42,213 nt of DNA, taken from contig CADANT010000009.1 in assembly GCA_902789345.1 (NCBI GenBank), positions 1 through 42,213 on the forward strand, read 5' to 3'. Shown piece after piece: positions 1 to 7,720 of this stretch. The stretch's first letter is position 1, and each line of letters starts with the position of its first letter. Both the position numbers and the translations under genes were made by a program. The DNA is from an uncultured Ruminococcus sp. Its GTDB lineage: Bacteria; Bacillota; Clostridia; Oscillospirales; Acutalibacteraceae. The notes under the pieces were generated by a model. It saw only the letters and a list, made by a program, of their open reading frames with translations, was not told the DNA's origin and ran no database searches.

Positions 1-33
1 TGATCTACGCTGCAGTATGACCCGAGTGGCCGC

Positions 34-82
34 CGGATTTTCCTCTTCTGGTCGCCTGCGGCTCCCTCCAGAAGAAAATCCG
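34..82. other. Imperfect inverted repeat at window edge
   Basis: Arms CGGATTTT-CCT-CTTCTGG and CCAGAAGAAAATCCG pair over 15 bp with a 3-nt bulge and a 16-nt GC-rich loop. No T-tract follows, so it is not an obvious terminator. The flanking 100 bases are richer in GC than the AT-rich DNA that follows, so they may be the tail of something to the left of the window. Function unknown. Confidence 0.4.
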
Positions 83-180
83 AAAGGTTCTCACCATCTG
101 GCTGGTTCTAACACGAAAAATGTTCAACTTATTATTGCAATTGACCTATAGAATTTTTTTAAAAATTAAAGGGAATATAT

Positions 181-209
181 TTGATATTGTAAGGAAAATA
201 GAATATAAT
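181..209 (+). promoter_or_regulatory. Sigma-A promoter for the two-gene membrane-protein operon
   Basis: TTGATA at 181-186, a 17-nt spacer, and a consensus TATAAT at 204-209. Transcription would begin near 216 and leave an approximately 90-nt leader before the ATG at 306. Confidence 0.7.
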
Positions 210-305
210 GTAGCTGTAGTGAACAGTTACATTGGCAGATTTATTAAGTCTAAAATAATAAGCAATAATGAGCCGATTAGGATATAGTTTTCATAGGGGG
301 TTACT

Positions 306-749
306 ATGAGAAAATACACTTATAAATTTAACAAAACATCAGACATTGTGTTGGACAGGCTCAATGCGGATATAAAGCAGAAAAAATTTACAGGCAAGGC
401 GGACAGTGACGGCTTGCAGTTAAGGTGTGTATGCGACGGCTACAGCCGACCAAGCACATACCAGCTTACGGCAAGCTTAACGGAAAATTCCGACGAGGGC
501 CGCTGTACCCTGCACGGCGAATACAGGTATATAACCAAGGACATAATTTTCATTATTATTGCTGTGGCTGTTATGCTGGGCTTTTCTGCATTTATGGCGC
601 TGGCATATTCAAGCGACATTGGCAAGTACCTTTTGGGATTTTCCGCAATTATATTGGCGGCATATAATTTTATGGCATTGCGTAAGCGCAGAGATGTTGT
701 AAAGCAAACCGAAAAGCTTTTTGACGAAATAAATTCCGAACAAACATAA
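306..749 (+). CDS. Hypothetical two-TM membrane protein
   Basis: This 147-residue protein is not recognised. It has a basic, polar N-terminal part of about 75 residues, then two hydrophobic segments (roughly residues 80-101 and 107-124) separated by a short loop, and a charged C-terminal tail. The N-terminal part contains two cysteines (RCVCDG) but no known motif. AGGGGG at 294-300 followed by a 5-nt gap supports the ATG. The next gene starts 16 nt downstream behind its own AAGGAAG, so the two are probably co-transcribed. I infer an inner-membrane location and cannot assign a function. Confidence 0.75.
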   Translation: MRKYTYKFNKTSDIVLDRLNADIKQKKFTGKADSDGLQLRCVCDGYSRPSTYQLTASLTENSDEGRCTLHGEYRYITKDIIFIIIAVAVMLGFSAFMALAYSSDIGKYLLGFSAIILAAYNFMALRKRRDVVKQTEKLFDEINSEQT

Positions 750-765
750 AGGGTAAGGAAGTATT

Positions 766-1647
766 ATGAAAGATGAAATAAATCGCCGTACTGCCCTTGC
801 CTTTGCAGTGCCTGTGTTTTTTATGGTATGGTTTTTAATTATAGGTATAGCTGTATTTTTAAACTACGAAAATATAATATACAGCTTTCCTGTGTACCAA
901 AGCCGAGAGCCTTTGGTGCTTACAAGCGGGCTGATAGGCGGCTATGTTATGTGTGGACTGCTGTGCGGTACTATGTTTACCACAGCTTGTCTAAGCCAGG
1001 TGGGTGCAGGCGCAAAGGTAGCTCTTACGGTACTGTTTATACTGCCATTGTTTTTGGCAGTTACGGGGGTTGTATATGTAATTCCCTACTATATATACAA
1101 CATCGGCAGGATTATCTATTTAAAGTCAAAGGAAAAGGAAGCATATGCGGCGGCTGTTCAAAGGCAGTCACAAAGGAATACAATTCCGCCTAACAGAACA
1201 GAAATGCCTGTTTATAAAAGACCTGAAAATAACTATGCCAACTATAGGGCAAAACCTAATATTAACAGTGCCAATGCTAACGCAAACAGAAATGCAAACA
1301 ACAATGCCGCACCTGTTGGCGGCTTTAACAATGTACCGGTTGGTGCAGTACCCTGTGGTGCAGAGCATAGAAACGGTACAGGTACACCTAACAATGGCAG
1401 TACATATCAAGTGCCACACTATGGCAGTGTGCCGGTTGGTGTAAACAGAACAGCCGGAGCAGTGCCAAACAGTACAGGCAGAGCAAACACAGGCAACAGT
1501 AATGGGCAGAGTGCTGCAGGCGGCAGTATTCCCTTTGTCCGTAATACTGCAAACAATACAGCTGTTGAAACGCCTGTTGCTAACAAGACCTCTGCTCCAA
1601 AGCATTATTCAAACCCATATCACGACGGCTTCGAGATGGAGGGCTGA
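766..1647 (+). CDS. Membrane protein with Asn-rich low-complexity tail
   Basis: The first 125 residues hold three hydrophobic segments (about 10-33, 48-73 and 84-112). From about residue 130 to the end the protein is a low-complexity tail rich in Asn, Ala, Gly, Pro and Val, with patches such as NANANRNANNNA and several NxxPVG/VPVG units. A basic stretch follows the last TM segment (KSKEKE), so by the positive-inside rule the tail is probably cytosolic. The family is not recognised. The gene follows the other small membrane protein by 16 nt. The stop codon falls inside the first copy of a 42-bp tandem repeat that continues downstream, so the repeat may once have been in frame or may have been inserted at the gene end. 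Confidence 0.75.
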   Translation: MKDEINRRTALAFAVPVFFMVWFLIIGIAVFLNYENIIYSFPVYQSREPLVLTSGLIGGYVMCGLLCGTMFTTACLSQVGAGAKVALTVLFILPLFLAVTGVVYVIPYYIYNIGRIIYLKSKEKEAYAAAVQRQSQRNTIPPNRTEMPVYKRPENNYANYRAKPNINSANANANRNANNNAAPVGGFNNVPVGAVPCGAEHRNGTGTPNNGSTYQVPHYGSVPVGVNRTAGAVPNSTGRANTGNSNGQSAAGGSIPFVRNTANNTAVETPVANKTSAPKHYSNPYHDGFEMEG

Positions 1648-1773
1648 CATAACTAATATTGTCACCACGGTTTTAAAATAAAGGGCTGACATAACTTATA
1701 TTGTCACCACGGTTTTAAAATAAAGGGCTGACATAATTAATATTGTCACCACGGTTTTGAAATAAAGGGCTGA
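1641..1773. repeat. 42-bp tandem repeat with internal dyad, three copies
   Basis: Copies start at 1641, 1683 and 1725, and a 7-nt stub of a fourth starts at 1767. Each copy begins GGGCTGACAT and holds a dyad TGACA-N10-TGTCA followed by CCACGGTTTT. The copies differ only at a few positions, several of them inside the dyad centre. A 42-bp period is exactly four helical turns at 10.5 bp per turn, so all three dyads face the same side of the DNA. The repeat may be a protein-binding array or a selfish repeat. Confidence 0.85.
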
Positions 1774-1872
1774 ATAAAGTAATAATTAGCATTTGTATTG
1801 TTGTGTGCTGTTATTGCAAAAATTGCCTTTAGGAATTAGGAATTTTAGATTTTACAGGATAAATAAAAGAGA

Positions 1873-1923
1873 AAACAAGCAAGCAGGAAAGGACTTGAGA
1901 GAGCTTTTTCTGCTTGCTTGTTT
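1873..1923. other. Long hairpin, about 20 bp stem
   Basis: AAACAAGCAAGCAG at 1873-1886 pairs exactly with CTGCTTGCTTGTTT at 1910-1923. The stem continues inward through GGAAAGG/CTTTTT with wobbles and leaves an 11-nt loop. On the plus strand it could act as a weak terminator for the operon that ends at 1647, but the T-tract after the stem is short and mixed. Confidence 0.6.
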
Positions 1924-1960
1924 GTGTTGTAGGGGGGATAATTTAGCGTTATTCTTTTTG

Positions 1961-2048
1961 TTTCCGGGAAAATAATTTTGTGTTCTTGCTTTTGTTTCCG
2001 GAAAAATAATTTTGCTTATTTCTTTTTGCTGACGGAAAAATAAATTTG
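1961..2048. repeat. 34-bp degenerate direct repeat, three copies
   Basis: Units start near 1961, 1995 and 2029. Each carries a (T)TTCCGG(G)AAAA / GACGGAAAA core followed by ATAATTTTG or ATAAATTTG and a T-rich spacer. The second copy has the palindrome TTTCCGGAAA. No coding frame is convincing here. Confidence 0.6.
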
Positions 2049-2116
2049 TTTGTGTTGAGAAATAGTCTTTCTGTTTCACTACCGGTTTTTGCTGCCTGTA
2101 TGATTATGAATATTAC

Positions 2117-2159
2117 AAAAAAATCACCTCCTTAACGGCTTACCCGACAAGGAGGTGAT
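2117..2159 (-). terminator. Intrinsic terminator of the HAD gene, SD/anti-SD stem
   Basis: ATCACCTCCTT at 2123-2133 and AAGGAGGTGAT at 2149-2159 form a perfect 11-bp stem with a 15-nt loop. Read on the minus strand it is followed by a run of seven T (plus-strand A-run ending at 2123). It lies about 40 nt beyond the stop of the HAD gene at 2201. The stem sequence equals the 16S rRNA anti-Shine-Dalgarno tail and its complement. Confidence 0.8.
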
Positions 2160-2200
2160 GTGTTAATGCACAAAGCGTTTTGTGTATTTGATTTTATTTT

Positions 2201-3007
2201 TTACAGCATGTATTTTTCTACAACCTTAGCTACGCCGTCTTGGTCGTTTGTGTCGGTTACAAGGTTGGCGGCCTCTTTAACCTCATCTACAGCATTTCCC
2301 ATTGCTACGCCTAAACCGGCATACTGAATCATAGTTATATCGTTGTATGCGTCACCGCAGGCTATGCACTGCTGTTCTGTAAGATTTAGCTTGTTAAGCA
2401 AAACCTCTATAGACTTTGCTTTGTTTATGCCCAAAGGTACCAGCTCCAGGAAAAACTCCTCTGACCTAAACACACCTATTACGCCCTTGTATTTTTCGCT
2501 GAAATGCTTTTCAAGCCTTAAAATTTCGGCAGGGTCGCCGGCAAGCAAAAGCTTGTTTATGTTGAAGGTTACATAAGAGGCAAAATCCTCTACAAACTTG
2601 GTTTCAAGACCTATAATTTTTGCCTCAACATCAGAGTAACGGTTTATTGCGTTGCCCATAATAATGCGGTCATTTTCGTATGTATTTACAGTTACATTTG
2701 TTCCTTTAAGTTCATTGCAAATGTCAGGAATGATTTCGTTAGGAAAATTTTTGCTGTAAATAACCTCGTTAGACCTTGCGTCAATCACACAGCCGCCGTT
2801 ATATGCCAAAACATAACCGCCAAAGCTGTCTAAGCGCAAAGCGTGGGCATAGCGCATAATGCCCTGCACAGGTCTGCCGGAGGCAAGAACGACCTTTTTG
2901 CCGATTGTTTGCAGTTTTGTAAGTGTTTTTAGTGTGCGGTCTGTAATTTCTTTTTTAGAATTAACAAGAGTTCCGTCAATATCCAATACAATAATTTCGT
3001 AGCTCAT
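2201..3007 (-). CDS. Cof-type HAD-IIB phosphatase
   Basis: This 268-residue protein has the full HAD signature. The nucleophile motif is LDIDGTL (residues about 8-14), motif II is ASGRP, the motif III lysine lies in NKAKSIEVLL, and motif IV is GDAYNDITMI. The C2-type cap between the second and third motifs and the overall length match the Cof/YidA group, which dephosphorylates small sugar phosphates or nucleotide-related substrates in the cytosol. The exact substrate cannot be read from sequence. AAGGA lies 8 nt upstream of the ATG. The gene is monocistronic, between its own promoter near 3098-3126 and the terminator at 2117-2159. Confidence 0.9.
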   Translation of the reverse strand: MSYEIIVLDIDGTLVNSKKEITDRTLKTLTKLQTIGKKVVLASGRPVQGIMRYAHALRLDSFGGYVLAYNGGCVIDARSNEVIYSKNFPNEIIPDICNELKGTNVTVNTYENDRIIMGNAINRYSDVEAKIIGLETKFVEDFASYVTFNINKLLLAGDPAEILRLEKHFSEKYKGVIGVFRSEEFFLELVPLGINKAKSIEVLLNKLNLTEQQCIACGDAYNDITMIQYAGLGVAMGNAVDEVKEAANLVTDTNDQDGVAKVVEKYML

Positions 3008-3097
3008 ATTAAAAATCCTTACTTTTAAATAATATATTTGTTTGATACTACAGTTAGTTTACAGTATACCTTTTAAAACTAAATAATATCTGAATAT

Positions 3098-3126
3098 ACT
3101 TTAATATACCTTACAATAAAGGTCAA
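3098..3126 (-). promoter_or_regulatory. Promoter for the HAD gene
   Basis: On the minus strand TTGACC (3121-3126) and TAAAGT (3098-3103) are 17 nt apart, about 90 nt upstream of the start. The -10 is one mismatch off a good box. Confidence 0.45.
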
Positions 3127-3200
3127 GAAGTCACGGCGCAGGCAGAAAAAATTCGTATGTTTATATTATTTTTTGAAATTTTCACAAGGGTTTTTATATA

Positions 3201-3240
3201 AAATTATGCCCATCTTTTTTGGAAGATAGGCATAATTTTT
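3201..3240. terminator. Terminator after the thioester adhesin gene
   Basis: AAATTATGCC at 3201-3210 pairs with GGCATAATTT at 3229-3238, and an extra ATC/GAT pairs above a C-A mismatch. T-rich stretches lie on both sides, so it can work in either direction. It sits 22 nt past the stop of the minus-strand gene that ends at 3261. Confidence 0.7.
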
Positions 3241-3260
3241 TTAATATTTATTGTGCATTA

Positions 3261-4766
3261 TTACTGTTTCTTTCTTTTTCTCAAGAAGTAAACAGCGGCG
3301 GCAGATGCAGCCATTAGTGTGCTGAGGGTAATAATTGTAGTGGCAGAGTCGCCGGTGGCAACCTTGCCTGTTGTATTGTCTGCACCGCCTGTGTAGTTGT
3401 AGGTATTATTAGCTGTATTGTTTAGATTATAAACTGTAGATATTACATTTTTTGTTTTACAGCACGGTGTAGTCGGTTTGGTAGGGCAGGTAACCGGCCC
3501 TGTAGGTTTGGTAGGTTCAGTAGGGCAGGTAACCGGCTCTGTAGGTTCGGTAGGGCAAGTTATTGGTTCTATAGGTTTAGTAGGGCAGGTAACCGGCTCT
3601 GTAGGTTTAGTAGGTTCGGTAGGGCAAGTAACCGGCTCTGTAGGTTTAGTAGGTTCAGTAGGGCAAGTAACCGGCTCTGTAGGTTTAGTAGGTTCAGTAG
3701 GGCAAGTTACAGGCTCTGTAGGTTTAGTAGGTTCAGTAGGGCAAGTTACAGGCTCTGTAGGTTCAGTAGGGCAAGTTACAGGCTGTGTAGGTTTTGTAGG
3801 CTCAGTAGGGCATATGGGTTTATTAGCTGTTAAAGTAAAGTATGCAATAGGCTTTTTAAGGTTGCAGTCAAGACCTGTAACAATGTCTTGCTTTTCTTTG
3901 TCACCCCACAAAACAAACGGTGTAATGCCAACGGCAGTAGGCAGCTTTTTGGTAAGTTTAAGCTGTACAGCGTTTACAGGTTCATCGGAAGAAAGAGTAA
4001 GTGTGTTGTTGTTAAGTGTGTAAGAAATATTGCTGTTGTGTGTAATTTTATAGTCGGCTATTACATTGTTGGTATCTGTAAGCTCTATGGAATATGAGCC
4101 GTTATTATACTTCATTTTATATATAAGTGCCCCCTGCTCTGTACATGAAAATGACGGTATGGTGTAGTAGTCCTTTAGGCTTTTGTCAATAGCTTCATAT
4201 ACCGCCTTTACACCCTTGTTGGTTTTGTCTTTGCTATTGTAAAAGGTGTTTATAAAGGAATTGTCGGTACATTTAAAGGTAAGTGGCGTGTCTCGCATAC
4301 CGCTTACAATTTCCCATATTATAAGCTGCGTTGCCACATAAACCTCCGACGAGCTTACATTTAGCTTTGTAAGCTTATCAAGGTTGCCCTGGTAACCATA
4401 CATAAGAGTAAGTTTAAGGGCTGTTTTTTGGTGGTCGCTTAGTGCGTCCCACGCAGGGGAATTGTTTTGCTCCAAATGTGAGCCGCTTTGTACATTTTGT
4501 AACGGCTCAATGCAAAAGGCAGTCATATTGTCTGCAAAAATCATAGAAACATAATCCCCAACATCGAAAAGTTTATGGCCATCTATAACAAGCTTTTTGA
4601 CAGCCCTAATTTGCCGTCCCGATTTGTCAAAGCAAGCGCCAAAGCTAACGGTTGTGGAATTGTCTGCACTTACTGCAAAGGACGCAGAAAGACAGCAGCA
4701 TACCATAACGGCACTAAGCAGCAGTGACACGCTCTTTCTGATAAACTTGTTTTTCAATACGGACAT
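3261..4766 (-). CDS. Thioester-domain surface adhesin with Pro-rich stalk
   Basis: The 501-residue protein starts with a signal peptide (basic start, hydrophobic to about residue 33). Residues about 40-200 carry the two hallmarks of thioester domains: FCIEP with Cys85, and TQLIIWE with Gln147. In characterised TED adhesins these form an internal Cys-Gln thioester that attaches covalently to host or matrix amines. A globular region follows to about residue 320. Next is a stalk of roughly nine irregular PTEPTKPTEPVTC-like units, each with a cysteine. The tail has Asn/Thr-rich sequence, then GKVATGDSAT, a hydrophobic stretch and RKRKKQ. That resembles a wall-sorting signal but lacks LPXTG. AAAGGAGA precedes the ATG. 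The thioester is inferred from motifs only. Confidence 0.8.
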   Translation of the reverse strand: MSVLKNKFIRKSVSLLLSAVMVCCCLSASFAVSADNSTTVSFGACFDKSGRQIRAVKKLVIDGHKLFDVGDYVSMIFADNMTAFCIEPLQNVQSGSHLEQNNSPAWDALSDHQKTALKLTLMYGYQGNLDKLTKLNVSSSEVYVATQLIIWEIVSGMRDTPLTFKCTDNSFINTFYNSKDKTNKGVKAVYEAIDKSLKDYYTIPSFSCTEQGALIYKMKYNNGSYSIELTDTNNVIADYKITHNSNISYTLNNNTLTLSSDEPVNAVQLKLTKKLPTAVGITPFVLWGDKEKQDIVTGLDCNLKKPIAYFTLTANKPICPTEPTKPTQPVTCPTEPTEPVTCPTEPTKPTEPVTCPTEPTKPTEPVTCPTEPTKPTEPVTCPTEPTKPTEPVTCPTKPIEPITCPTEPTEPVTCPTEPTKPTGPVTCPTKPTTPCCKTKNVISTVYNLNNTANNTYNYTGGADNTTGKVATGDSATTIITLSTLMAASAAAVYFLRKRKKQ

Positions 4767-4796
4767 TAGTGTATCTCCTTTTTCTGTAAAAAATTT

Positions 4797-4826
4797 ATAC
4801 TAAACACCCCATTAAGCTGCGGTCAA
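4797..4826 (-). promoter_or_regulatory. Promoter for the thioester adhesin
   Basis: On the minus strand TTGACC (4821-4826), an 18-nt spacer and TAGTAT (4797-4802) lie about 30 nt upstream of the ATG at 4766. Confidence 0.5.
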
Positions 4827-5166
4827 AGCATATTTACACAGCCTCCCGCCGCAGAATTATTTTAAACTCTACAGGCTAAAGCTCTATAAGTACCGGTTAT
4901 TCAGCAGGCAAAAGCTGTGGAATAAGCCATAAAATCCGCTCTTAATTCAGTCTTAGTATTAAGCCTGTAAACGCTCAATAACTATACTATTCAGTACAAG
5001 TTTAGATATTTACAGATAAAGTAAATTAATTCACCAGTATGTTCAAGATTTAATTTTGCAACAAATTAATGTTAAAAAGTCAATAAAAAATTGGTTAAGT
5101 AATTTATATCTGCTCTATAAATTTGAAAAATTAGTCTGTTTGTTATGGGTATATTTACCAAAAAAA
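4827..5166. other. AT-rich divergent intergenic region, no gene seen
   Basis: This stretch separates the minus-strand adhesin from the plus-strand NlpC/P60 gene. No frame with a ribosome-binding site, no RNA gene and no strong hairpin were found. The only regulatory signals are at its two ends. Confidence 0.5.
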
Positions 5167-5189
5167 GTTACAAATTACAAATCTGTAAC
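5167..5189. promoter_or_regulatory. Candidate operator dyad GTTACA-N11-TGTAAC
   Basis: A perfect 6-bp inverted repeat ends 8 nt upstream of the -35 box of the next promoter. This is a plausible activator or repressor site. The regulator is unknown. Confidence 0.4.
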
Positions 5190-5197
5190 AACTTAAC

Positions 5198-5226
5198 TTG
5201 ACTGATTTACATTTTTGTAATACAAT
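5198..5226 (+). promoter_or_regulatory. Sigma-A promoter for the Ig-NlpC/P60 gene
   Basis: TTGACT at 5198-5203, an exact 17-nt spacer and TACAAT at 5221-5226. Each box has one mismatch to consensus. Confidence 0.75.
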
Positions 5227-5277
5227 GATTACGAAATGTATATAATAAAACATTACGAAATGAATAGGAGAAGTAAT

Positions 5278-7524
5278 ATGAGTATATCTAAAAAATTGCT
5301 GGCGTTACTGTTAGTGTCAACATTTGCAGTAAGCACTTCTTTAGCAGCAGGAGCTGTTACAGACAGCAATGTAGAAACAGGTGCAGAGCAATCTACACAA
5401 TCTGTTGAAAAGAGTACAAGTGAAAGCTCCAACGAAATATTTACTGCTGCGTCAAGCAGTATTGAGTTTAAAAACGCTGTTGTTATGACAAAGGTTGGCT
5501 ATTCTACAAAGCTTTCACTTGCTTCGGCACCTGCAAATTCAAAGCTGGAGTGGAAGTCGTCTAATCCAAGCGTGGCAAGTGTTGACAGCAAGGGCAATGT
5601 TACGGGATTGTCTGTAGGTACAAGTAAAATTACCTGTACAGCTTCAAACGGACAAAAGGCCTCCTGTGCTGTAAGCGTTACAACAGCTTCAACCGGTGTT
5701 AAACTAAACACCAACAGTATTACCTGGGAAGAGGGCAAGTCGGGACATTTTAAACCAGCGCTTTCTTCATCGGTAAAAAGCGTAACATACAAAAGCAGTA
5801 ACACAAAGGTTGCTACAGTAGACAAAAACGGCCTGCTAAAGGCGGTAGCACCGGGTACATGTAAAATAACCTGTGCCTCTGCAACCGACCCAAGTAAGTA
5901 CGATGTTTGCACAGTTACGGTTGTGTCAAAGGCACAAATAAAGCTGGCTGACCCTGTATTGGTTCTTAACAAGGGTATTACCAAAAAGGCTGCATACACT
6001 GTAACAGGTTCAGGAAACAGCCTGGCCTTTAAGTGGAGCAGCAGTAACAACTCGGTTGCTTCAGTAAGTCCAACAGGTGTTATTACAGCCAAAGGTCAGG
6101 GCAACTGTATGATTACAGTTACAGCAAGCAACGGTGCTACAGCAAGAATAGCGGTAACTGTTGTTCAGCCTATAACAAGCATTAAGCTGTCAGGCAGTGA
6201 GGCAACTCTTGAGCTGGGACATAAAAAGACAGTTACAGCAACAGTTGGTCCGTCAAACGCAACATCAAAGTCTTTGGTATGGAGCAGCAGCAACAGCTCT
6301 GTAGCTACAGTAAACAAGGGCGTAATTACAGCTGTAGGCAAGGGTACTTGTACTATTACCTGTAAATCAAGGTACTACAGCAACATATCGGTAAGCTACA
6401 AGGTTACAGTAAAGCAAACAGTTACAGCTGTAAGTATGGAAAGTGCAGTTAAGCTAAATGAAAACAGCACTAAAAAGCTTGCGGCAAAGGCTGTACCGAA
6501 TACAGCATCAAATACAAAGCTTACATTCAAAAGCAGTGACACATCGGTAGCGGCTGTAAGCTCTGACGGCGTTATCACAGCAAAATCAAAAGGAAGCTGT
6601 ATAATTACAGCCACCACAACAGACGGCAGCGGCAAAAGCGCCAAATGTATGGTAACTGTTGTAAGACCTGTAACGAGAGTAACACTGAATGCACATACCA
6701 TTAGCTGGAATGTAGGCAAAAAGGCACATTTCCACCCAACAGTAACACCTACAACAGCTTCAAATGTTAATGTTAAATACAAAAGCAGTAACACAAAGGT
6801 TGCTAAAGTAGACAGCAACGGTCTTCTTACAGCTGTAGGTGCAGGTACTTGTACTATTACCTGTACGGCGGCAGACGGCAGCGGCAAAAAGGACACATGT
6901 AAGGTTACTGTAAAACAGCCTATAAACAAGATTACACTTTCAGGCAGCGGCAGTGTGGACGAGGGCAGCAGCATAACATTAAAGGCAGTGGTTGCACCGT
7001 CTAACGCAACAAACAAAAATGTCACCTGGAGCAGCAGCGACACAACAGTTGCAACAGTAAGCTCAACAGGTAAGGTTACAGCCCTAAAGGAGGGCAAAGT
7101 AACAATTAAATGTACTGCAAAGGACGGAAGTAAGGTTACAGCAAGCAAGACTGTTACAGTAAAGGCTGTAAAGGCAACAGGTCAAAAAATTGCCGACTAT
7201 GCCGCACAGTGGGTAGGCGTAACACCTTATGTATGGGGCGGAACAAGCCTGTACACAGGAGCTGACTGCTCAGGCTTTTTATGCTGTATATACGAAAACT
7301 TCGGCTACAACCTGTGGAACTACAGAGTAGACCTTGATATGGTAGGCTACAATGTTTCACTGGCAAATGCACAGCCTGGCGACATTGTGGTATATCCGGG
7401 TCATGTGGCAATATACGCAGGCAACGGTATGGTTACACACGCTTTAAATGAAAATGTAGGAGTTCTTACAACACCTATTTCATGGGGCGGCACAGTAAGA
7501 TGTGTAAGAAGAGTAGTTGACTGA
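5278..7524 (+). CDS. Secreted NlpC/P60 hydrolase with seven BIG2 Ig-like domains
   Basis: I start the protein at the ATG behind AGGAG (748 residues) because it opens a clean signal peptide (MSISKKLLALLLVS..., cleavage near residue 24). An earlier in-frame ATG at 5236 would place charged residues ahead of the signal. Residues about 50-630 hold seven consecutive BIG2-type domains of about 80 residues, each with the W/YKSSN-x-x-VA-V and G-x-x-xI-T/C pattern. Residues 632-748 are an NlpC/P60 domain with catalytic Cys664 (ADCSGF), His709 (GHVAIYAG) and a third polar His721 (VTHA). The family cleaves peptidoglycan stem peptides outside the cell. The Ig array probably spans or binds the wall. There is no anchor at the C-terminus. 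A terminator follows. Confidence 0.9.
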   Translation: MSISKKLLALLLVSTFAVSTSLAAGAVTDSNVETGAEQSTQSVEKSTSESSNEIFTAASSSIEFKNAVVMTKVGYSTKLSLASAPANSKLEWKSSNPSVASVDSKGNVTGLSVGTSKITCTASNGQKASCAVSVTTASTGVKLNTNSITWEEGKSGHFKPALSSSVKSVTYKSSNTKVATVDKNGLLKAVAPGTCKITCASATDPSKYDVCTVTVVSKAQIKLADPVLVLNKGITKKAAYTVTGSGNSLAFKWSSSNNSVASVSPTGVITAKGQGNCMITVTASNGATARIAVTVVQPITSIKLSGSEATLELGHKKTVTATVGPSNATSKSLVWSSSNSSVATVNKGVITAVGKGTCTITCKSRYYSNISVSYKVTVKQTVTAVSMESAVKLNENSTKKLAAKAVPNTASNTKLTFKSSDTSVAAVSSDGVITAKSKGSCIITATTTDGSGKSAKCMVTVVRPVTRVTLNAHTISWNVGKKAHFHPTVTPTTASNVNVKYKSSNTKVAKVDSNGLLTAVGAGTCTITCTAADGSGKKDTCKVTVKQPINKITLSGSGSVDEGSSITLKAVVAPSNATNKNVTWSSSDTTVATVSSTGKVTALKEGKVTIKCTAKDGSKVTASKTVTVKAVKATGQKIADYAAQWVGVTPYVWGGTSLYTGADCSGFLCCIYENFGYNLWNYRVDLDMVGYNVSLANAQPGDIVVYPGHVAIYAGNGMVTHALNENVGVLTTPISWGGTVRCVRRVVD

Positions 7525-7565
7525 TAACAGAAAAAAGATAACATAATTATCCGCAATACACATAG

Positions 7566-7604
7566 GGCGCACACTAAGGCAAAGGCTTTGGGGTGCGCCT
7601 TTTT
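7566..7604 (+). terminator. Intrinsic terminator
   Basis: GGCGCAC at 7566-7572 pairs with GTGCGCC at 7593-7599, followed by TTTTT. It ends the NlpC/P60 transcript before gltX. Confidence 0.8.
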
Positions 7605-7720
7605 CTTTAACCGAAAAACAAATACATAAAAAATTATAACAACCACTTTAAAAGCGGTATTTATTTTGCTATAATAATAGCTAACAGTAATTTTTATTAA
7701 AACAGAAAGAGGAAACAGCA

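Noticed and set aside
2151..2330. Small plus-strand frame after the perfect AAGGAGGTGAT
   Set aside because: The site is the arm of a minus-strand terminator, the frame runs antisense to the HAD gene and it resembles no protein.
3478..4023. Plus-strand open frame rich in Val/Gly opposite the Pro-rich stalk
   Set aside because: Mirror of the adhesin repeats. The minus strand has the signal peptide, known motifs, ribosome-binding site and terminator.
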